Source of the DNA: Sporosarcina highlanderae
GTDB lineage: Bacteria > Bacillota > Bacilli > Bacillales_A > Planococcaceae
Direction: 5' to 3'
NCBI RefSeq assembly: GCF_030433715.1
Contig: NZ_JAROCC010000003.1
Span: forward strand, 225,836-289,835
Length of the DNA stretch: 64,000 bases
Numbering within the stretch: position 1 is the first letter of the stretch; each line of letters opens with the position of its first letter. Below, piece by piece: positions 9,553 through 20,150 of this stretch. A program made the translations under genes and the position numbers. The notes below the pieces were generated by a model. That model did not search any database and had not been told where the DNA came from. It worked only from the letters and a program-made list of their open reading frames with translations.

Positions 9553-10626
9553 ATGAACAACGAAACGTTAACAATGTTTAAAACACTAACCGAACTACCG
9601 GGAGCACCGGGGAATGAACATATGGTTCGTGCCTATATGCGTGAAGAACTTGGGAAGTACTCTGATGAACTAATTCAAGACAATCTTGGAGGAATATTCG
9701 GTGTCCGTAAAGGCCCGGAAGACGGTCCAAGAATTATGGTAGCAGGGCATATGGACGAAGTCGGATTTATGGTGTCGTCCATTACAGATAATGGAATGCT
9801 TCGTTTCCAACCGCTTGGTGGCTGGTGGAGTCAGGTGCTACTTGCGCAACGGGTTCAAATCATTACTGATGCTGGCCCAGTTGTCGGTGTCATCGGCTCA
9901 ATTCCACCTCATTTGCTTAGCGATGAAGTTCGAAACAAGCCGATGGATATTAAAAATATGCTTATTGACATCGGTGCTGATGATAAAGCCGATGCAATCA
10001 AAATCGGTATTCGTCCAGGACAGCAAATTGTTCCAATCTGCCCATTTACACCGATGGCAAACGAAAAGAAAATTTTAGCGAAAGCATGGGATAATCGCTA
10101 TGGCTGCGGTCTATCGATCGAACTTTTAAAAGAAGTTCATGGCGAAAAATTGCCGAACACGCTCTACTCAGGTGCGAACGTAATGGAAGAAGTCGGCCTT
10201 CGTGGTGCTCAAGCTGCAGCGCGGATGATCAACCCTGATCTATTCTTCGCATTGGATGCAAGCCCTGCGAACGACGCTTCTGGCAATAAAAATGAATTCG
10301 GCCAACTTGGAAAGGGTACACTTCTACGTATTTTTGACCGTTCGATGGTGACACATCGTGGAATGAGAGAGTTCATTCTCGATACGGCTGAAACGCATAA
10401 AATCCCTTACCAGTACTTTATTTCCCAAGGTGGAACAGATGCTGGCCAAGTACACGTTTCAAACGAAGGCGTACCAAGTGCCGTAATCGGAATTTGTTCA
10501 CGCTATATCCACACAGCTGCATCGATCATCCACACTGATGACTACGCGGCCGCAAAAGAACTTCTTGTAAAACTCGTCAAAGCATGCGATAAAACAACTG
10601 TTGAGACAATTAAGAGTAACGTTTGA
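9553..10626 (+). CDS. ytoP: M42-family aminopeptidase (glutamyl aminopeptidase type, YtoP)
   Basis: The 357-residue cocatalytic zinc peptidase carries the M42 motifs: [10 protein letters not shown] (zinc His/Asp), [21 protein letters not shown] (catalytic Glu pair), [10 protein letters not shown] and [11 protein letters not shown] with a late His ([11 protein letters not shown]). These enzymes are large self-compartmentalising aminopeptidases in the cytosol. The ATG at 9553 has GGGGGAAG 6 bases upstream; an upstream TTG at 9499 has no ribosome site. It stands alone, closed by a strong terminator. Confidence 0.93.
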   Translation: MNNETLTMFKTLTELPGAPGNEHMVRAYMREELGKYSDELIQDNLGGIFGVRKGPEDGPRIMVAGHMDEVGFMVSSITDNGMLRFQPLGGWWSQVLLAQRVQIITDAGPVVGVIGSIPPHLLSDEVRNKPMDIKNMLIDIGADDKADAIKIGIRPGQQIVPICPFTPMANEKKILAKAWDNRYGCGLSIELLKEVHGEKLPNTLYSGANVMEEVGLRGAQAAARMINPDLFFALDASPANDASGNKNEFGQLGKGTLLRIFDRSMVTHRGMREFILDTAETHKIPYQYFISQGGTDAGQVHVSNEGVPSAVIGICSRYIHTAASIIHTDDYAAAKELLVKLVKACDKTTVETIKSNV

Positions 10627-10635
10627 TAATATACC

Positions 10636-10671
10636 TAAAGACCATCCTTCATTACGAGGATGGTCTTTCGT
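10636..10671 (+). terminator. Intrinsic terminator of ytoP
   Basis: AAAGACCATCCT pairs with AGGATGGTCTTT, followed by a short T-rich tail. Confidence 0.8.
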
Positions 10672-10731
10672 TTAAACTCTCGTTAAATCCCACAAGCACT
10701 CAATTAATCGTACATAGAGAGGAGTAACAGC

Positions 10732-11250
10732 ATGAAATTCATCATTGGGTCAACGAACCAAGCTAAAGTCAAAGCGGCTCGCACAATCATTGATAAACAC
10801 TTTATAGGTAGTGAACTCCACGAGGTGAAAGTACCTTCAGGAGTAAAAGATCAACCATTTGGAGATGAAGAAACACGGACAGGAGCATTAAATCGAGCGA
10901 CAAATGCAGCAATGGAACAAGAAGGTGCAATTGGAGTCGGTCTCGAAGGCGGCGTCCGAATGGTAGAGAACGAAATGTTCCTCTGCAACTGGGGCGCACT
11001 TGTTTTACCTTCAGGAGAAAAATTCACAGCCGCAGGAGCACAAATCCCATTACCTGAAAGCATTGCCGCTGAATTACATAAGGGACGAGAATTAGGAGTT
11101 GTGGTCGACGAATACTTCCAAGCAAGCGGCATCCGCCACAGCGAAGGCGCAATCGGCATGTTCACAGCCCAAGCGGTAACCCGCGACCAACTCTTCGAAC
11201 ACATCATGCAATTATTAATAGGCCAATTAAAATTTCACCAAACAAATTGA
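10732..11250 (+). CDS. Inosine/xanthosine triphosphatase of the YjjX (DUF84) family
   Basis: The 172-residue protein begins KFIIGSTNQAKVKAARTII, a house-cleaning NTPase opening of the ITPase fold. It also has VPSGVKDQPFGDEETRTGALNRA and GVGLEGGV, which match the YjjX/DUF84 family. Family members hydrolyse ITP/XTP and protect DNA from deaminated purines; the substrate here is inferred. The ribosome site is GAGGAG. B. subtilis has the thioredoxin-like ytpP around this place, so the local gene content differs. Confidence 0.85.
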   Translation: MKFIIGSTNQAKVKAARTIIDKHFIGSELHEVKVPSGVKDQPFGDEETRTGALNRATNAAMEQEGAIGVGLEGGVRMVENEMFLCNWGALVLPSGEKFTAAGAQIPLPESIAAELHKGRELGVVVDEYFQASGIRHSEGAIGMFTAQAVTRDQLFEHIMQLLIGQLKFHQTN

Positions 11251-11338
11251 ATCGAAGGTGTGAACTACTATATTTGCATATAGCGAGTATTATCTTTAAA
11301 ATAGAAATCGGCTATTTAATTAGATTGGAGGAAGCCGG

Positions 11339-11857
11339 ATGTTCCGTTTATGGAAATTCCTATTCCTGACACTACTTTCGATAACAGTACTTAGCGCTTG
11401 TGGAAAAACGCTTGAAGAACAGGCTGCGGACGGAATTGCTGCGGCTAAAACTGCTTTCGAATTAAACGACAAAGTTGTAAATGATGAAGTCGAAGATATT
11501 TCATTATATAAGCCAGCCGGTTTTACGATTTCAAAGAGTTCCAATGGACAAAATATTATTATGAAAAAAGGCGATGAGACATTTCTTCTTTTCATCAATC
11601 CTAATGAAAAAAAAGATAGCCGCCTATTCTACGACCTAATGGAACGAAACGACCAATCAGTCCATTTTGAGAAAGTATTCACTGATGATGGCTATTTCAG
11701 CTTTGCATCTGTTCTGAAAAAAGGCGAAGATCAAGTCGAACTCATTACAAGTGTCGGTGGGATTAAGATGACAACAATTACGAAGAAAAAGAACATAGAA
11801 AGCAATATGGCCCATATGATGGAAATTGTACGTTCCATCGAACAAGGTCAGCGATAA
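11339..11857 (+). CDS. Putative lipoprotein of unknown function
   Basis: The 172-residue protein starts with a lipoprotein signal: positively charged MFRLWK, a hydrophobic core, and the lipobox LSAC with Cys at residue 21. The mature part has no domain I recognise. It has an alternating beta-like pattern (FTISKSSNGQNIIMKKGDETFLLFI) ending in an amphipathic helix. It is probably anchored to the outer face of the membrane. GGAGG lies 7 bases before the ATG. It precedes ytpQ by about 75 bases. Confidence 0.75.
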   Translation: MFRLWKFLFLTLLSITVLSACGKTLEEQAADGIAAAKTAFELNDKVVNDEVEDISLYKPAGFTISKSSNGQNIIMKKGDETFLLFINPNEKKDSRLFYDLMERNDQSVHFEKVFTDDGYFSFASVLKKGEDQVELITSVGGIKMTTITKKKNIESNMAHMMEIVRSIEQGQR

Positions 11858-11932
11858 TTTCATAACTTAGGCGGTCACACGGCGCAATATGAAGCGACGA
11901 GCGGCCGCTTGTTTTTAGAAAGGATGAGGAAC

Positions 11933-12751
11933 ATGAATTCTTCAAAGTTAGTGGAGCTGTTGAAAGAACGTCTTCCATCTGAAAACTTGCAATGGCGTTT
12001 TGACAGAAAAACAGATAAAGTCCGTTTAGAACACCTTGTATTGAAAAAAGGTATGGATATTTCATTGCCGGAAATTTTGGCGAAATACGAGACGAAAAAA
12101 GAAACAGCCATTAATGAAGTGATTTACACCATTAAAGAAACGTTTAATGCAATGGAACTAGAACAGTCGGAAGGCTTCAAAAAAGAAGGCGCGATTTACC
12201 CGGTTATCCGTTCAACCTCTTTTCCAAAAACGTCCAAGGCCGGAGATCGATTCATCGTGAAGGACCATACGGCTGAAACAAGAATCTTTTATGCATTGGA
12301 TTTGGGGACGACATATCGGCTTATAGATGAAACAATGTTGGACGCCCTCGGCATGTCAGAACATGAAATAATGGAATCTGCACTGTTCAAAGTAAGATCA
12401 TTGCCAACTAATATGAAAAAAGATGAAGTGGCCGGTAATATTTTTTACTTTGTTAATAACAATGATGGTTATGACGCAAGCCGAATATTGAACCAGGCTT
12501 TTTTGAAAGAGATGGAAGAGGAAATTGAAGGGCATATGACAGTATCTGTCCCCCATCAAGACGTACTAATCATCGGCGACATTAGAAACGACACAGGTTA
12601 TGATGTGCTTGCACAAATGACAATGCAGTTCTTCACAGTAGGGGCAGTTCCAGTCACATCATTGTCTTTCATTTATGAAGCTGGTAAATTAGAACCAATC
12701 TTTATAATGGCAAAAAATCGGGTCGCGAGAAAGGAAAGAAAAAAGAAATGA
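11933..12751 (+). CDS. ytpQ: DUF1444 family protein YtpQ
   Basis: The 272-residue soluble protein has no membrane segment. Its sequence ([22 protein letters not shown] at the start, [17 protein letters not shown] near the end) matches the YtpQ/DUF1444 family, whose function is unknown. I chose the ATG at 11933 because GAAAGG lies 9 bases upstream; TTG and ATG alternatives upstream are poorly placed. Its stop overlaps the ytpR start (ATGA), which implies coupled translation, as in B. subtilis ytpQ-ytpR. Confidence 0.88.
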   Translation: MNSSKLVELLKERLPSENLQWRFDRKTDKVRLEHLVLKKGMDISLPEILAKYETKKETAINEVIYTIKETFNAMELEQSEGFKKEGAIYPVIRSTSFPKTSKAGDRFIVKDHTAETRIFYALDLGTTYRLIDETMLDALGMSEHEIMESALFKVRSLPTNMKKDEVAGNIFYFVNNNDGYDASRILNQAFLKEMEEEIEGHMTVSVPHQDVLIIGDIRNDTGYDVLAQMTMQFFTVGAVPVTSLSFIYEAGKLEPIFIMAKNRVARKERKKK

Positions 12752-13353
12752 ATATCTTTTACAATCGAAAAAGTGTTGGGGACGTTCTTCTTGTACAATT
12801 GACGACTGATCGTCCAAAGGAAACAGAAATAACAACTGTCAATGAAATCACGTTAATAAAAGACGCAACTTCAAAAGAAATCGTTGCATTCAACGTTTTC
12901 AATGCTTCAAACTATGTGGAGATCAAATCAAATGGACAAGTTGAAACGACAGAGGAAATTGTCAGCAAGTTGAACGATGCATTAAAATCCAATGGTGTAG
13001 AATTGGAATTGGATGTGGACTTTTCTCCGAAATTTGTGGTCGGTTATGTAATGGAGAAGGATAAGCATCCAAATGCCGATAAATTAAGTGTTTGCACAGT
13101 GGATGTTGGAAGCGAAAAACTCCAAATCGTCTGCGGCGCACCAAATGTCGATGCGGGTCAAAAAGTGGTCGTGGCAAAAGTAGGAGCTGTAATGCCTTCT
13201 GGTATGGTGATTCGCGACGCGGAGTTAAGAGGAATTGCTTCATCGGGTATGATTTGTTCTGCAAAAGAACTTAATCTTTTAGATGCGCCTACTGAAAAAG
13301 GAATCTTGGTCCTTCCCGAGGACTCTCGCATCGGTGAGCCATTCACTATCTAA
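12748..13353 (+). CDS. ytpR: tRNA-binding-domain protein YtpR
   Basis: The 201-residue protein has an N-terminal DUF4479-type region and a C-terminal OB-fold tRNA-binding domain (about residues 90-201). The domain resembles that of the phenylalanyl-tRNA synthetase beta chain: [26 protein letters not shown] and [32 protein letters not shown]. It probably binds tRNA or another structured RNA; the partner is unknown. The start overlaps the ytpQ stop by 4 bases. Confidence 0.92.
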   Translation: MNIFYNRKSVGDVLLVQLTTDRPKETEITTVNEITLIKDATSKEIVAFNVFNASNYVEIKSNGQVETTEEIVSKLNDALKSNGVELELDVDFSPKFVVGYVMEKDKHPNADKLSVCTVDVGSEKLQIVCGAPNVDAGQKVVVAKVGAVMPSGMVIRDAELRGIASSGMICSAKELNLLDAPTEKGILVLPEDSRIGEPFTI

Positions 13354-13402
13354 CTTTTAGTAGTTGGCAGTCATTCCAATTAACTAACCGTCAACATCAG
13401 TC

Positions 13403-13433
13403 CAACGTACTGTGAAAAACAGTACGTTTTTCT
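13403..13433 (+). terminator. Intrinsic terminator of ytpQ-ytpR
   Basis: AACGTACTGT pairs with ACAGTACGTT and is followed by TTTTTC. Confidence 0.85.
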
Positions 13434-13449
13434 TATTTTGGCCCTCCAA

Positions 13450-13479
13450 TTGATTTAAACGGTAAAAACCTGCTAAAAT
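13450..13479 (+). promoter_or_regulatory. Sigma-A-type promoter of sftA
   Basis: TTGATT is followed after 18 bases by TAAAAT. The TG one base before the -10 makes it an extended -10. The expected transcript start (about 13486) lies after the ATG at 13483, so it decides in favour of the TTG start at 13510. Confidence 0.6.
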
Positions 13480-13509
13480 AGAATGATCGACTTGAAAAGA
13501 GTGATAGTA

Positions 13510-16041
13510 TTGACTTGGTTTAAAAAACTTATGAACAGATTAATTGATTCGGAAAAAGATGAAAGTAATGAAGATACATATACTATGGATAGTGATGTTG
13601 ATGATAAAGAGGAAGACTTGATTGATAAACCTGTTTTTCGATTTCCAATCATAACTGATGCTGAAATCTATGGTTGGGAACCAGATTCTGATAATGCAAG
13701 AAAGGAAACAGAAAAACTGGTAACAATATTGGATGATGAAGAGGATTTCACGCCTGTTCCTTTGTATAAAAATGAAAGATGGCCAGGTGAAAAAGAAACA
13801 GGGAATATTTATAGGGCAACATCATCATCGAAGTACAATTCGAATCCAATGAATGAACCCAAATTGAATCTTGCAAACACAACCGACAAAAAAGAAGATA
13901 GTAGTTTGACTGTACGAAAGCAAAATAAGCGTCCATTCACACCAACACAAGTTCCCTCACCTGTGTACGGCTTTATGAAACAAGGTCAACGGATGGAAAG
14001 TATAAGTAAAGTTGAGGTTGTCGATACGAATCTATCCTCAAATAAAACAGTGGTCGAAAAAAATGAACCGAATTTGGATGAAAACATACAGGTTACTGCT
14101 AAACTTGACCGCATTGATTCAGAAAATCATGCACATACTTCCAATAATGATATTCAAATAAGTGTACGTAGTCGTAGTGATTTACCGGAGCTTAGTGACA
14201 GTGACGAAAAAGTTGAGAAATCAATAGATGATAATGACCATTTGCGGGAACATCAAGAAACTATTGTTTCAAACGTAAAAGACACTGTTGTTGATGGTGC
14301 AAGTGAAGCAATTGAAGCAAATGAAATTAATGTCAGTGATGAACCAACTTCTGAGCTTGAATCTATTGAAACAGAAGAACCAATTGAAACAGAAGACCCA
14401 ATTGCACCTCAAGGAATTTCAGAGTCAGAAGAAAAGCCACGGGAAAAAGAACGAATTGTCCCTTTCAATGTATTGATGTTGAAAAATGATAAACAGAAGC
14501 TAATGGAACGTAAAACAAATGAAAGTGTTCAAAATAAGGAAATAGAGATTGTTCGTAACAATAATGAGCAGGAAATTAATATGGATGAAGAAATGAATCC
14601 TCCCTATTATGCACTTCCGTCTAAAGATTACCTTATTCAACCTGAAGCGCATATCGAGGATACCGAATGGCTTCAGGCTCAGTCGACTAAACTCGAAGAG
14701 GCACTTTCCTACTTTTCCATTCAAGCCAACGTTATCGAAGCAGTGCAAGGTCCCACAGTAACGAGATTTGAATTGACGGTCGGACATGGAACGAAAGTAA
14801 GTAAAGTCCGAAATCTAACCGACGATTTGAAATTAGCTCTTGCAGCTGAGGATATCCGTATCCAGGCACCAATCCCTGGAACCAGCTCGATTGGTATTGA
14901 AATTCCAAACCGAAAGCCAAGGGCAGTCAGAATTTCAGAGGTAATAGAAACAAAAAGATTTCAAGAGTCTGAATCGCCTTTGGAAGCAGTACTTGGACTT
15001 AGCCTAACTGGGGAACCGGTTACGCTTGACCTTCGCAAAATGCCGCATGGAATGATAGCGGGGGCGACAGGGTCTGGTAAATCGGTATGCATAAATTCCA
15101 TACTGATAAGTTTACTGTATAAATCTTCACCGACCGATTTGAAAATGCTTTTGATTGACCCTAAAATGGTTGAACTTGCACCATTTAACGGTATTCCTCA
15201 TTTAATTAGCCCTGTAATAACAGATGTTAAGGCGGCTACTGCTGCTTTGAAATGGGCTGTTGGGGAAATGGAAAGACGGTATGAATTATTTGCCCATGTT
15301 GGAGCAAGAAATATTGAACGATACAACGACATGGTCGAAAAGGATCGTAAATTTTCGCTTAAACTTCCATACTTGCTAATCGTAATTGACGAGCTCGCAG
15401 ACTTGATGATGATGGCGCCAGCGGATGTTGAAGTTTCAATAGGTAGGATAACTCAAAAGGCAAGAGCCTGCGGTATCCATCTAATCATCGCAACACAACG
15501 GCCATCCGTTGATGTCATTACTGGTACAATCAAGGCGAATGTACCGACGCGAATTGCATTTTCAGTTTCATCCCAAATTGATTCCCGGACAATCATTGAT
15601 ACGCCTGGGGCGGAAAGGCTTTTAGGAAAAGGTGACATGCTCTATCTTGGAAATGGCCAATCATCTGCGGTCCGATTACAAGGTACATTTGTCACGGATG
15701 CCGAAATTGAACGTATAATAGAACACGTTCAGAACGAGGCGGATCCTGATTACCTATTTGGTCAGGATGATCTTTTAGCCAATTCAATTGAAGAAGAGGA
15801 ATCCGACCCACTATTTGCAGATGCATGCCTTTTCATTATAAATCAAGGAAGTGCGTCGACATCCCTGTTGCAACGGAACTTTAGCATTGGCTACAACCGT
15901 GCTGCAAAATTGATGGACCGCATGGAAGAATTAGGTTTCATCTCCGAGCAAAAGGGAAGTAAACCACGTGATGTGTTTTTAACGGAAAACGAATTCGAGC
16001 AATACCTTAATAGAACTGATAAATCCTTGGAAATTTTTTAG
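13510..16041 (+). CDS. sftA: DNA translocase SftA (soluble FtsK/SpoIIIE-type ATPase)
   Basis: The 843-residue protein has a long, acidic, low-complexity N-terminal part (about residues 20-360, rich in Glu/Asp, with the repeat [13 protein letters not shown]) and no membrane spans. The FtsK motor follows: Walker [13 protein letters not shown], Walker [14 protein letters not shown], and the C-terminal winged-helix gamma domain ([36 protein letters not shown]). This architecture is SftA, which moves DNA away from the closing septum before division. The start is the TTG at 13510, giving [13 protein letters not shown]; an ATG 27 bases upstream would lie before the transcript start. Confidence 0.93.
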   Translation: MTWFKKLMNRLIDSEKDESNEDTYTMDSDVDDKEEDLIDKPVFRFPIITDAEIYGWEPDSDNARKETEKLVTILDDEEDFTPVPLYKNERWPGEKETGNIYRATSSSKYNSNPMNEPKLNLANTTDKKEDSSLTVRKQNKRPFTPTQVPSPVYGFMKQGQRMESISKVEVVDTNLSSNKTVVEKNEPNLDENIQVTAKLDRIDSENHAHTSNNDIQISVRSRSDLPELSDSDEKVEKSIDDNDHLREHQETIVSNVKDTVVDGASEAIEANEINVSDEPTSELESIETEEPIETEDPIAPQGISESEEKPREKERIVPFNVLMLKNDKQKLMERKTNESVQNKEIEIVRNNNEQEINMDEEMNPPYYALPSKDYLIQPEAHIEDTEWLQAQSTKLEEALSYFSIQANVIEAVQGPTVTRFELTVGHGTKVSKVRNLTDDLKLALAAEDIRIQAPIPGTSSIGIEIPNRKPRAVRISEVIETKRFQESESPLEAVLGLSLTGEPVTLDLRKMPHGMIAGATGSGKSVCINSILISLLYKSSPTDLKMLLIDPKMVELAPFNGIPHLISPVITDVKAATAALKWAVGEMERRYELFAHVGARNIERYNDMVEKDRKFSLKLPYLLIVIDELADLMMMAPADVEVSIGRITQKARACGIHLIIATQRPSVDVITGTIKANVPTRIAFSVSSQIDSRTIIDTPGAERLLGKGDMLYLGNGQSSAVRLQGTFVTDAEIERIIEHVQNEADPDYLFGQDDLLANSIEEEESDPLFADACLFIINQGSASTSLLQRNFSIGYNRAAKLMDRMEELGFISEQKGSKPRDVFLTENEFEQYLNRTDKSLEIF

Positions 16042-16091
16042 AACCTTGGATTTACAATGAAGGAACAGAAACGATCTCGGGAGGTTACAAT

Positions 16092-17405
16092 ATGACATTG
16101 TTCCATTTTACGGGAATCAAAGGATCAGGGATGAGCTCCCTTGCACAGATTCTTCATGATTCCTCTCATGCTGTACAAGGTTCGGATATAGAGAAGTATT
16201 TCTTTCCGGAAGACCCATTGCATGAAAGAAAAATTACGATTTTACCTTTCGATGAAAATAATATTGATTACGGAATGACTGTAATTGCTGGTAATGCTTA
16301 CCCGGATAGTCATCCCGAAATTGCAAAAGCCCGTGAAATGGGTGTTGAGGTAATCCGCTATCATGAATTCTTAGCTGAATATATGAAAAAATTCATTTCA
16401 ATCGGTATAGCCGGCTCTCACGGAAAGACGTCGACAACTGGACTATTGGCCCATGTTTTGTCAGGGAATGCCCCTACCTCCTATCTAATTGGTGACGGCA
16501 CGGGGAAAGGTGTCGAAAATAGTACGTATTTCGCATTTGAAGCTTGCGAATACAAACGTCATTTCCTTGCTTATGAACCAGATTACGCCATCATGACAAA
16601 TATTGACTTTGACCATCCAGATTATTTTAAAGACCTTGATGACGTCATGGACGCTTTTGGAGAAATGGCAAAGCATGTGAAAAAGGCAATTATCGCTTGT
16701 GGGGATGACATCCATTTACAACAAATACAAGCGAATGTCCCTGTAGTTTACTACGGCTTTGATGAAGGAAATGATTTCTCTGCAAAAAATATTAAAAAAT
16801 CCGAAAAGGGTAGTACTTTTGATGTGTATGTAAGAAATGAGTTTTACGAGACATTCACAATAGCATTACCTGGAGACCATGCGATCTTAAATGCACTTGG
16901 TGTCATTGCTCTTTGCCATTATGAAGGAATTGCAGTTTTAGGTATTAAGGAAAGACTTGCAACCTTTAATGGAGTGAAAAGGCGCTTTTCTGTAACGGAA
17001 TCTCATGGAAGGGTTATTGTAGATGACTATGCACATCATCCAACTGAGATAAAAGCAACATTGCAATCCGCAAGGCAGAAATACCCGGGCAAGGAAATTA
17101 TTGCGATATTCCAGCCCCATACATTCACACGAACCGCGGCATTACTCCAACAATTTGCCGATAGCTTACAGACAGCGGATCATGTGTATTTATGTGATAT
17201 TTTTGGTTCTGCACGTGAGCAATCCGGAAATTTATCCATTAATGATTTAGTTGATAAAGTTCCTGGAGCCAAGCATATAACTTTAGAGAATATTGATGCA
17301 CTCGATGTGCATGGGAATGCGGTTTATCTATTCATGGGCGCTGGTGATATTCAAAAGTATATGAATACTTTCACTGAACATACTGAAAAAGAGGAAACAG
17401 CCTGA
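16092..17405 (+). CDS. murC: UDP-N-acetylmuramate--L-alanine ligase MurC
   Basis: The 437-residue Mur ligase starts with the nucleotide-binding motif [16 protein letters not shown]. The ATP P-loop is [17 protein letters not shown], and the C-terminal domain carries [19 protein letters not shown] and FQPHTFTRT. It adds L-alanine to UDP-MurNAc in peptidoglycan synthesis in the cytoplasm. GGGAGG precedes the ATG. It follows sftA by 50 bases, as in B. subtilis, and is closed by a hairpin. Confidence 0.97.
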   Translation: MTLFHFTGIKGSGMSSLAQILHDSSHAVQGSDIEKYFFPEDPLHERKITILPFDENNIDYGMTVIAGNAYPDSHPEIAKAREMGVEVIRYHEFLAEYMKKFISIGIAGSHGKTSTTGLLAHVLSGNAPTSYLIGDGTGKGVENSTYFAFEACEYKRHFLAYEPDYAIMTNIDFDHPDYFKDLDDVMDAFGEMAKHVKKAIIACGDDIHLQQIQANVPVVYYGFDEGNDFSAKNIKKSEKGSTFDVYVRNEFYETFTIALPGDHAILNALGVIALCHYEGIAVLGIKERLATFNGVKRRFSVTESHGRVIVDDYAHHPTEIKATLQSARQKYPGKEIIAIFQPHTFTRTAALLQQFADSLQTADHVYLCDIFGSAREQSGNLSINDLVDKVPGAKHITLENIDALDVHGNAVYLFMGAGDIQKYMNTFTEHTEKEETA

Positions 17406-17430
17406 TCCCGATGGGTCGGCTGTTTTTATT
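17395..17430 (+). terminator. Intrinsic terminator of murC
   Basis: ACAGCC pairs with GGCTGT, with further pairing inside (GATCCC/GGGTC), followed by TTTTTATTTTATTT. Confidence 0.7.
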
Positions 17431-17494
17431 TTATTTCTTTCAAGAAAAATAAAGGGAATTTGAGAAATATGTCGAAAAAGGTAAAGAGGGCTGA

Positions 17495-17520
17495 GTTTAT
17501 TTACCTACTTTAAAGGGTAG
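17495..17520 (+). promoter_or_regulatory. Sigma-B-type (general stress) promoter of ytxG-ytxH
   Basis: GTTTAT is separated by 14 bases from GGGTAG, close to the sigma-B consensus GTTTaa-N12-15-GGGtAt. The B. subtilis ytxGHJ operon is known to be sigma-B dependent, which supports the reading. Confidence 0.65.
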
Positions 17521-17558
17521 AAATTATTTATGTATGTATATCGGAAGGAGGAAATACC

Positions 17559-18047
17559 ATGCAAGTGTTATTGTATATTGCAGCCTTCGTCGCTGCAGTG
17601 GCTTTTTTGATTTTATGTATCAGCCTGGCGATGACATTAGGGTCATTAAAAAGGACATTACGAAGCGTTTCAGAAACTATGGATGGCTTAACAAATCAAT
17701 TGGAGGGTATTACATCGGAGACAACTGAACTTCTTCATAAGACAAATGCCCTTGCGGAAGATATTCAGCAGAAAGCCGAGAAACTGAACACTGTTGTCGA
17801 TGCAGTAAAAGGGGTGGGCGATTCCGTCAGTAACCTGAACAGCTCAGTTCACCGTATTACGAACTCAATTACTGTTGAAGCTGAAAAGAACAGTGATAAA
17901 ATAGCCCAAGCTGTACAATGGGGCAATGTTGCTTTTGGAATCATCGGTAAAGTGAAGGAAATGAAAGAAGAAAGATCATCAGGTTGGACAGTCTATAAAG
18001 CGGATTCAAAACAAAAAAGACTGCCAAGCCCAAAAGGCAGTAATTGA
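17559..18047 (+). CDS. ytxG: DUF948 general-stress membrane protein YtxG
   Basis: The 162-residue protein has one N-terminal membrane span (VLLYIAAFVAAVAFLILCISLAM, about residues 2-24). A long helical region with coiled-coil character follows (TMDGLTNQLEGITSETTELLHKT onward), then a basic tail. This is the DUF948/YtxG family, whose molecular role is unknown. AAGGAGG lies before the ATG. It is the first gene after the sigma-B-like promoter and leads ytxH. Confidence 0.9.
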   Translation: MQVLLYIAAFVAAVAFLILCISLAMTLGSLKRTLRSVSETMDGLTNQLEGITSETTELLHKTNALAEDIQQKAEKLNTVVDAVKGVGDSVSNLNSSVHRITNSITVEAEKNSDKIAQAVQWGNVAFGIIGKVKEMKEERSSGWTVYKADSKQKRLPSPKGSN

Positions 18048-18118
18048 ATAAAGGCTCAGTGAGCATAACAGGAATTTATTGTTAACATTAATAAGAAAAA
18101 TATTTGGGAGGAATTCAA

Positions 18119-18751
18119 ATGACTGAACATAAGCCGAACTATAAGGACTCACAAAACCACCAATACTATGGTAATCAGGAATATAAAAACACTTTCGGAG
18201 AACCATCACATCTACCTGTAAATTATTCTTATCGCTCCAATACAGATGATTTTTATGACGATGATAATTCAGGAGCAGGAAGCTTCCTCCTTGGCGCATT
18301 GGTTGGTGGAGTAATTGGTGCAGCTGCAGCATTATTCCTTGCACCTAAAACCGGTAAAGAGATGCGGGATGATTTTTCTGAACAAGCCGTGCAAATTAAA
18401 AACAAAAGTATTGAATTAAGTGCGGTTGCAAAGGATAAAGCAAACGAGATCTCTTCTGTCGCAAAAGAGAAGACAGACGAATTAGCGAAAACAATCCAAG
18501 AGCAATCAGGTCAAATTGTTGATAAAGTAAAATCGATGACAAATAAAACATCCGTTCCGATGCATGATGGCACAGCCTCATCAGAAGGCGAAGAGCCAAT
18601 TGAGTTTGTTGATAACAAAACCGATGAAAACAAGGAATCAGCTGAACATCAATCAACAAATAATAGCGGTGTTGCGTATGATAATAGCGAAAATTTCGGT
18701 GAAGAAAAGAATGTAAATCAAAATCATATCTCAGTTGAAAAAGAAAAATGA
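18119..18751 (+). CDS. ytxH: General-stress protein YtxH
   Basis: The 210-residue protein has a polar N-terminus, then one glycine/alanine-rich membrane span (SFLLGALVGGVIGAAAALFLAPKTGKEMR, about residues 58-86), the YtxH family signature. A long amphipathic helix follows (AKDKANEISSVAKEKTDELAKT), with a polar tail. The role is unknown. The ATG at 18119 has GGGAGG 8 bases before it; an in-frame start 15 bases upstream overlaps the ribosome site. B. subtilis has ytxJ as the third gene; here the operon ends after ytxH. Confidence 0.88.
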   Translation: MTEHKPNYKDSQNHQYYGNQEYKNTFGEPSHLPVNYSYRSNTDDFYDDDNSGAGSFLLGALVGGVIGAAAALFLAPKTGKEMRDDFSEQAVQIKNKSIELSAVAKDKANEISSVAKEKTDELAKTIQEQSGQIVDKVKSMTNKTSVPMHDGTASSEGEEPIEFVDNKTDENKESAEHQSTNNSGVAYDNSENFGEEKNVNQNHISVEKEK

Positions 18752-18768
18752 TCTATAATTATTAAAAC

Positions 18769-18803
18769 GTAGAGGGGATTTTAGTATTCCCCTCTATTTT
18801 TTC
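18769..18803 (+). terminator. Intrinsic terminator of ytxG-ytxH
   Basis: TAGAGGGGAT pairs with ATTCCCCTCTA and is followed by TTTTTTC. Confidence 0.85.
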
Positions 18804-18842
18804 GTCAAAAACCGTGAATTAGTGACAATTTACAGAAATGAC

Positions 18843-18871
18843 GTGACATTTCAAATGCTTTTCATTATACT
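18843..18871 (+). promoter_or_regulatory. Sigma-A-type promoter of aroA
   Basis: GTGACA and TATACT are 17 bases apart, about 75 bases before the aroA start. Confidence 0.55.
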
Positions 18872-18944
18872 TGGACTATTATATAAAAATGCAGCATAGA
18901 ATTCCCTTTTAAATAGGGACTGATGTGTTCGGGGAGGAGACAGA

Positions 18945-20030
18945 ATGATGAGACAAAATGAGTTGGATGAACTGCGCAGACAGGTAGATGGACTGAATAA
19001 CCAAATACTGGACTTGATCAATGAACGTACAGCTGTTGTACAGGAAATTGGCAGAGTCAAGGAGAAGCAAGGTGTTAACAGATATGATCCAGTTCGTGAG
19101 AGAGAGATGTTAAACGCATTAGTCCAATCAAACAAAGGTCCGATCCCGAATGGAGTTTTAGAACAGATTTTCAAAGGAATTTTCATGTCAGCTTTAGAAA
19201 TACAGGAAGACGAGCAACGTAATGCTCTGTTAGTTTCACGTAAAAGGAAACCCGAGGATACGATTGTAAATGTAAACGGCGAGGAAGTTGGTACCGGTTC
19301 ACCTACTTTCGTATTTGGACCTTGTGCTGTAGAATCATATGAGCAGGTTTTGGCAGTCGCTCAATCCATTAAATCCAAGGGATTGAAGATGCTTAGAGGC
19401 GGGGCATATAAACCGCGAACTTCCCCTTACGACTTCCAAGGTCTCGGTCTTGAAGGATTGAAAATCTTAAAGCGGGTATCAGATGAAACGGGATTGTCAA
19501 TTGTAACAGAAATCATCACTCCATCTCATTTGGAAGAGGCTTTGGATTATATTGACGTTATTCAAATAGGTGCCCGTAACATGCAGAACTTCGAATTATT
19601 GAAGGAAGCGGGAATGGCGAATAAGCCAGTTCTATTGAAGCGTGGATTAGCTGCAACGATTGATGAATTCATCAATGCGGCCGAATATATCATTTCCAAA
19701 GGGAATAGCCAAATTATGCTATGTGAACGTGGTATCCGTACGTATGAACGTGCGACACGTAATACATTGGACATTTCAGCTGTTCCGATTTTAAAACAAG
19801 AAACCCATTTACCGGTGTTCGTGGATGTTACCCATTCAACGGGAAGGAAGGACTTGTTACTTCCAACCGCAAAAGCGGCAATTGCCGTAGGTGCCGATGG
19901 GGTCATGGCAGAAGTGCATCCTGATCCGGCAGTTGCATTATCCGATGCAGCACAGCAAATGGATATTAAACAGTTCGACGAGTTCTATGCAGAGCTACAA
20001 AGGTTTATGAATACGCACCAAACTATTTGA
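18945..20030 (+). CDS. aroA: Bifunctional chorismate mutase / 3-deoxy-7-phosphoheptulonate synthase
   Basis: The 361-residue fusion has an N-terminal AroQ-type chorismate mutase domain (residues 1-90, [34 protein letters not shown]). A type I beta DAHP synthase follows ([85 protein letters not shown]). It makes DAHP from PEP and erythrose-4-phosphate at the entry of the shikimate pathway. In Bacillus the mutase domain senses prephenate for feedback inhibition. GGGGAGGAG precedes the ATG. Confidence 0.96.
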   Translation: MMRQNELDELRRQVDGLNNQILDLINERTAVVQEIGRVKEKQGVNRYDPVREREMLNALVQSNKGPIPNGVLEQIFKGIFMSALEIQEDEQRNALLVSRKRKPEDTIVNVNGEEVGTGSPTFVFGPCAVESYEQVLAVAQSIKSKGLKMLRGGAYKPRTSPYDFQGLGLEGLKILKRVSDETGLSIVTEIITPSHLEEALDYIDVIQIGARNMQNFELLKEAGMANKPVLLKRGLAATIDEFINAAEYIISKGNSQIMLCERGIRTYERATRNTLDISAVPILKQETHLPVFVDVTHSTGRKDLLLPTAKAAIAVGADGVMAEVHPDPAVALSDAAQQMDIKQFDEFYAELQRFMNTHQTI

Positions 20031-20060
20031 TAAGTGAAAGTGCATTAAAAACTTTCTGTG

Positions 20061-20097
20061 AAAAGCGCCGGACCTTTTAAGGTTCCGGTGCTTTGAT
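20061..20097 (+). terminator. Intrinsic terminator of aroA
   Basis: AAAGCGCCGGACC pairs with GGTTCCGGTGCTTT around a TTTTAA loop, with one mismatched and one G-T position. Confidence 0.75.
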
Positions 20098-20150
20098 TAT
20101 AATAGGAGTAAGCGAATACATAATTAGAATGAAGGGAAGGAGATTCGATA

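Noticed and set aside
10851..11207. 118-codon minus-strand frame opposite the NTPase gene
   Set aside because: Shadow frame; the + strand protein has clear family motifs.
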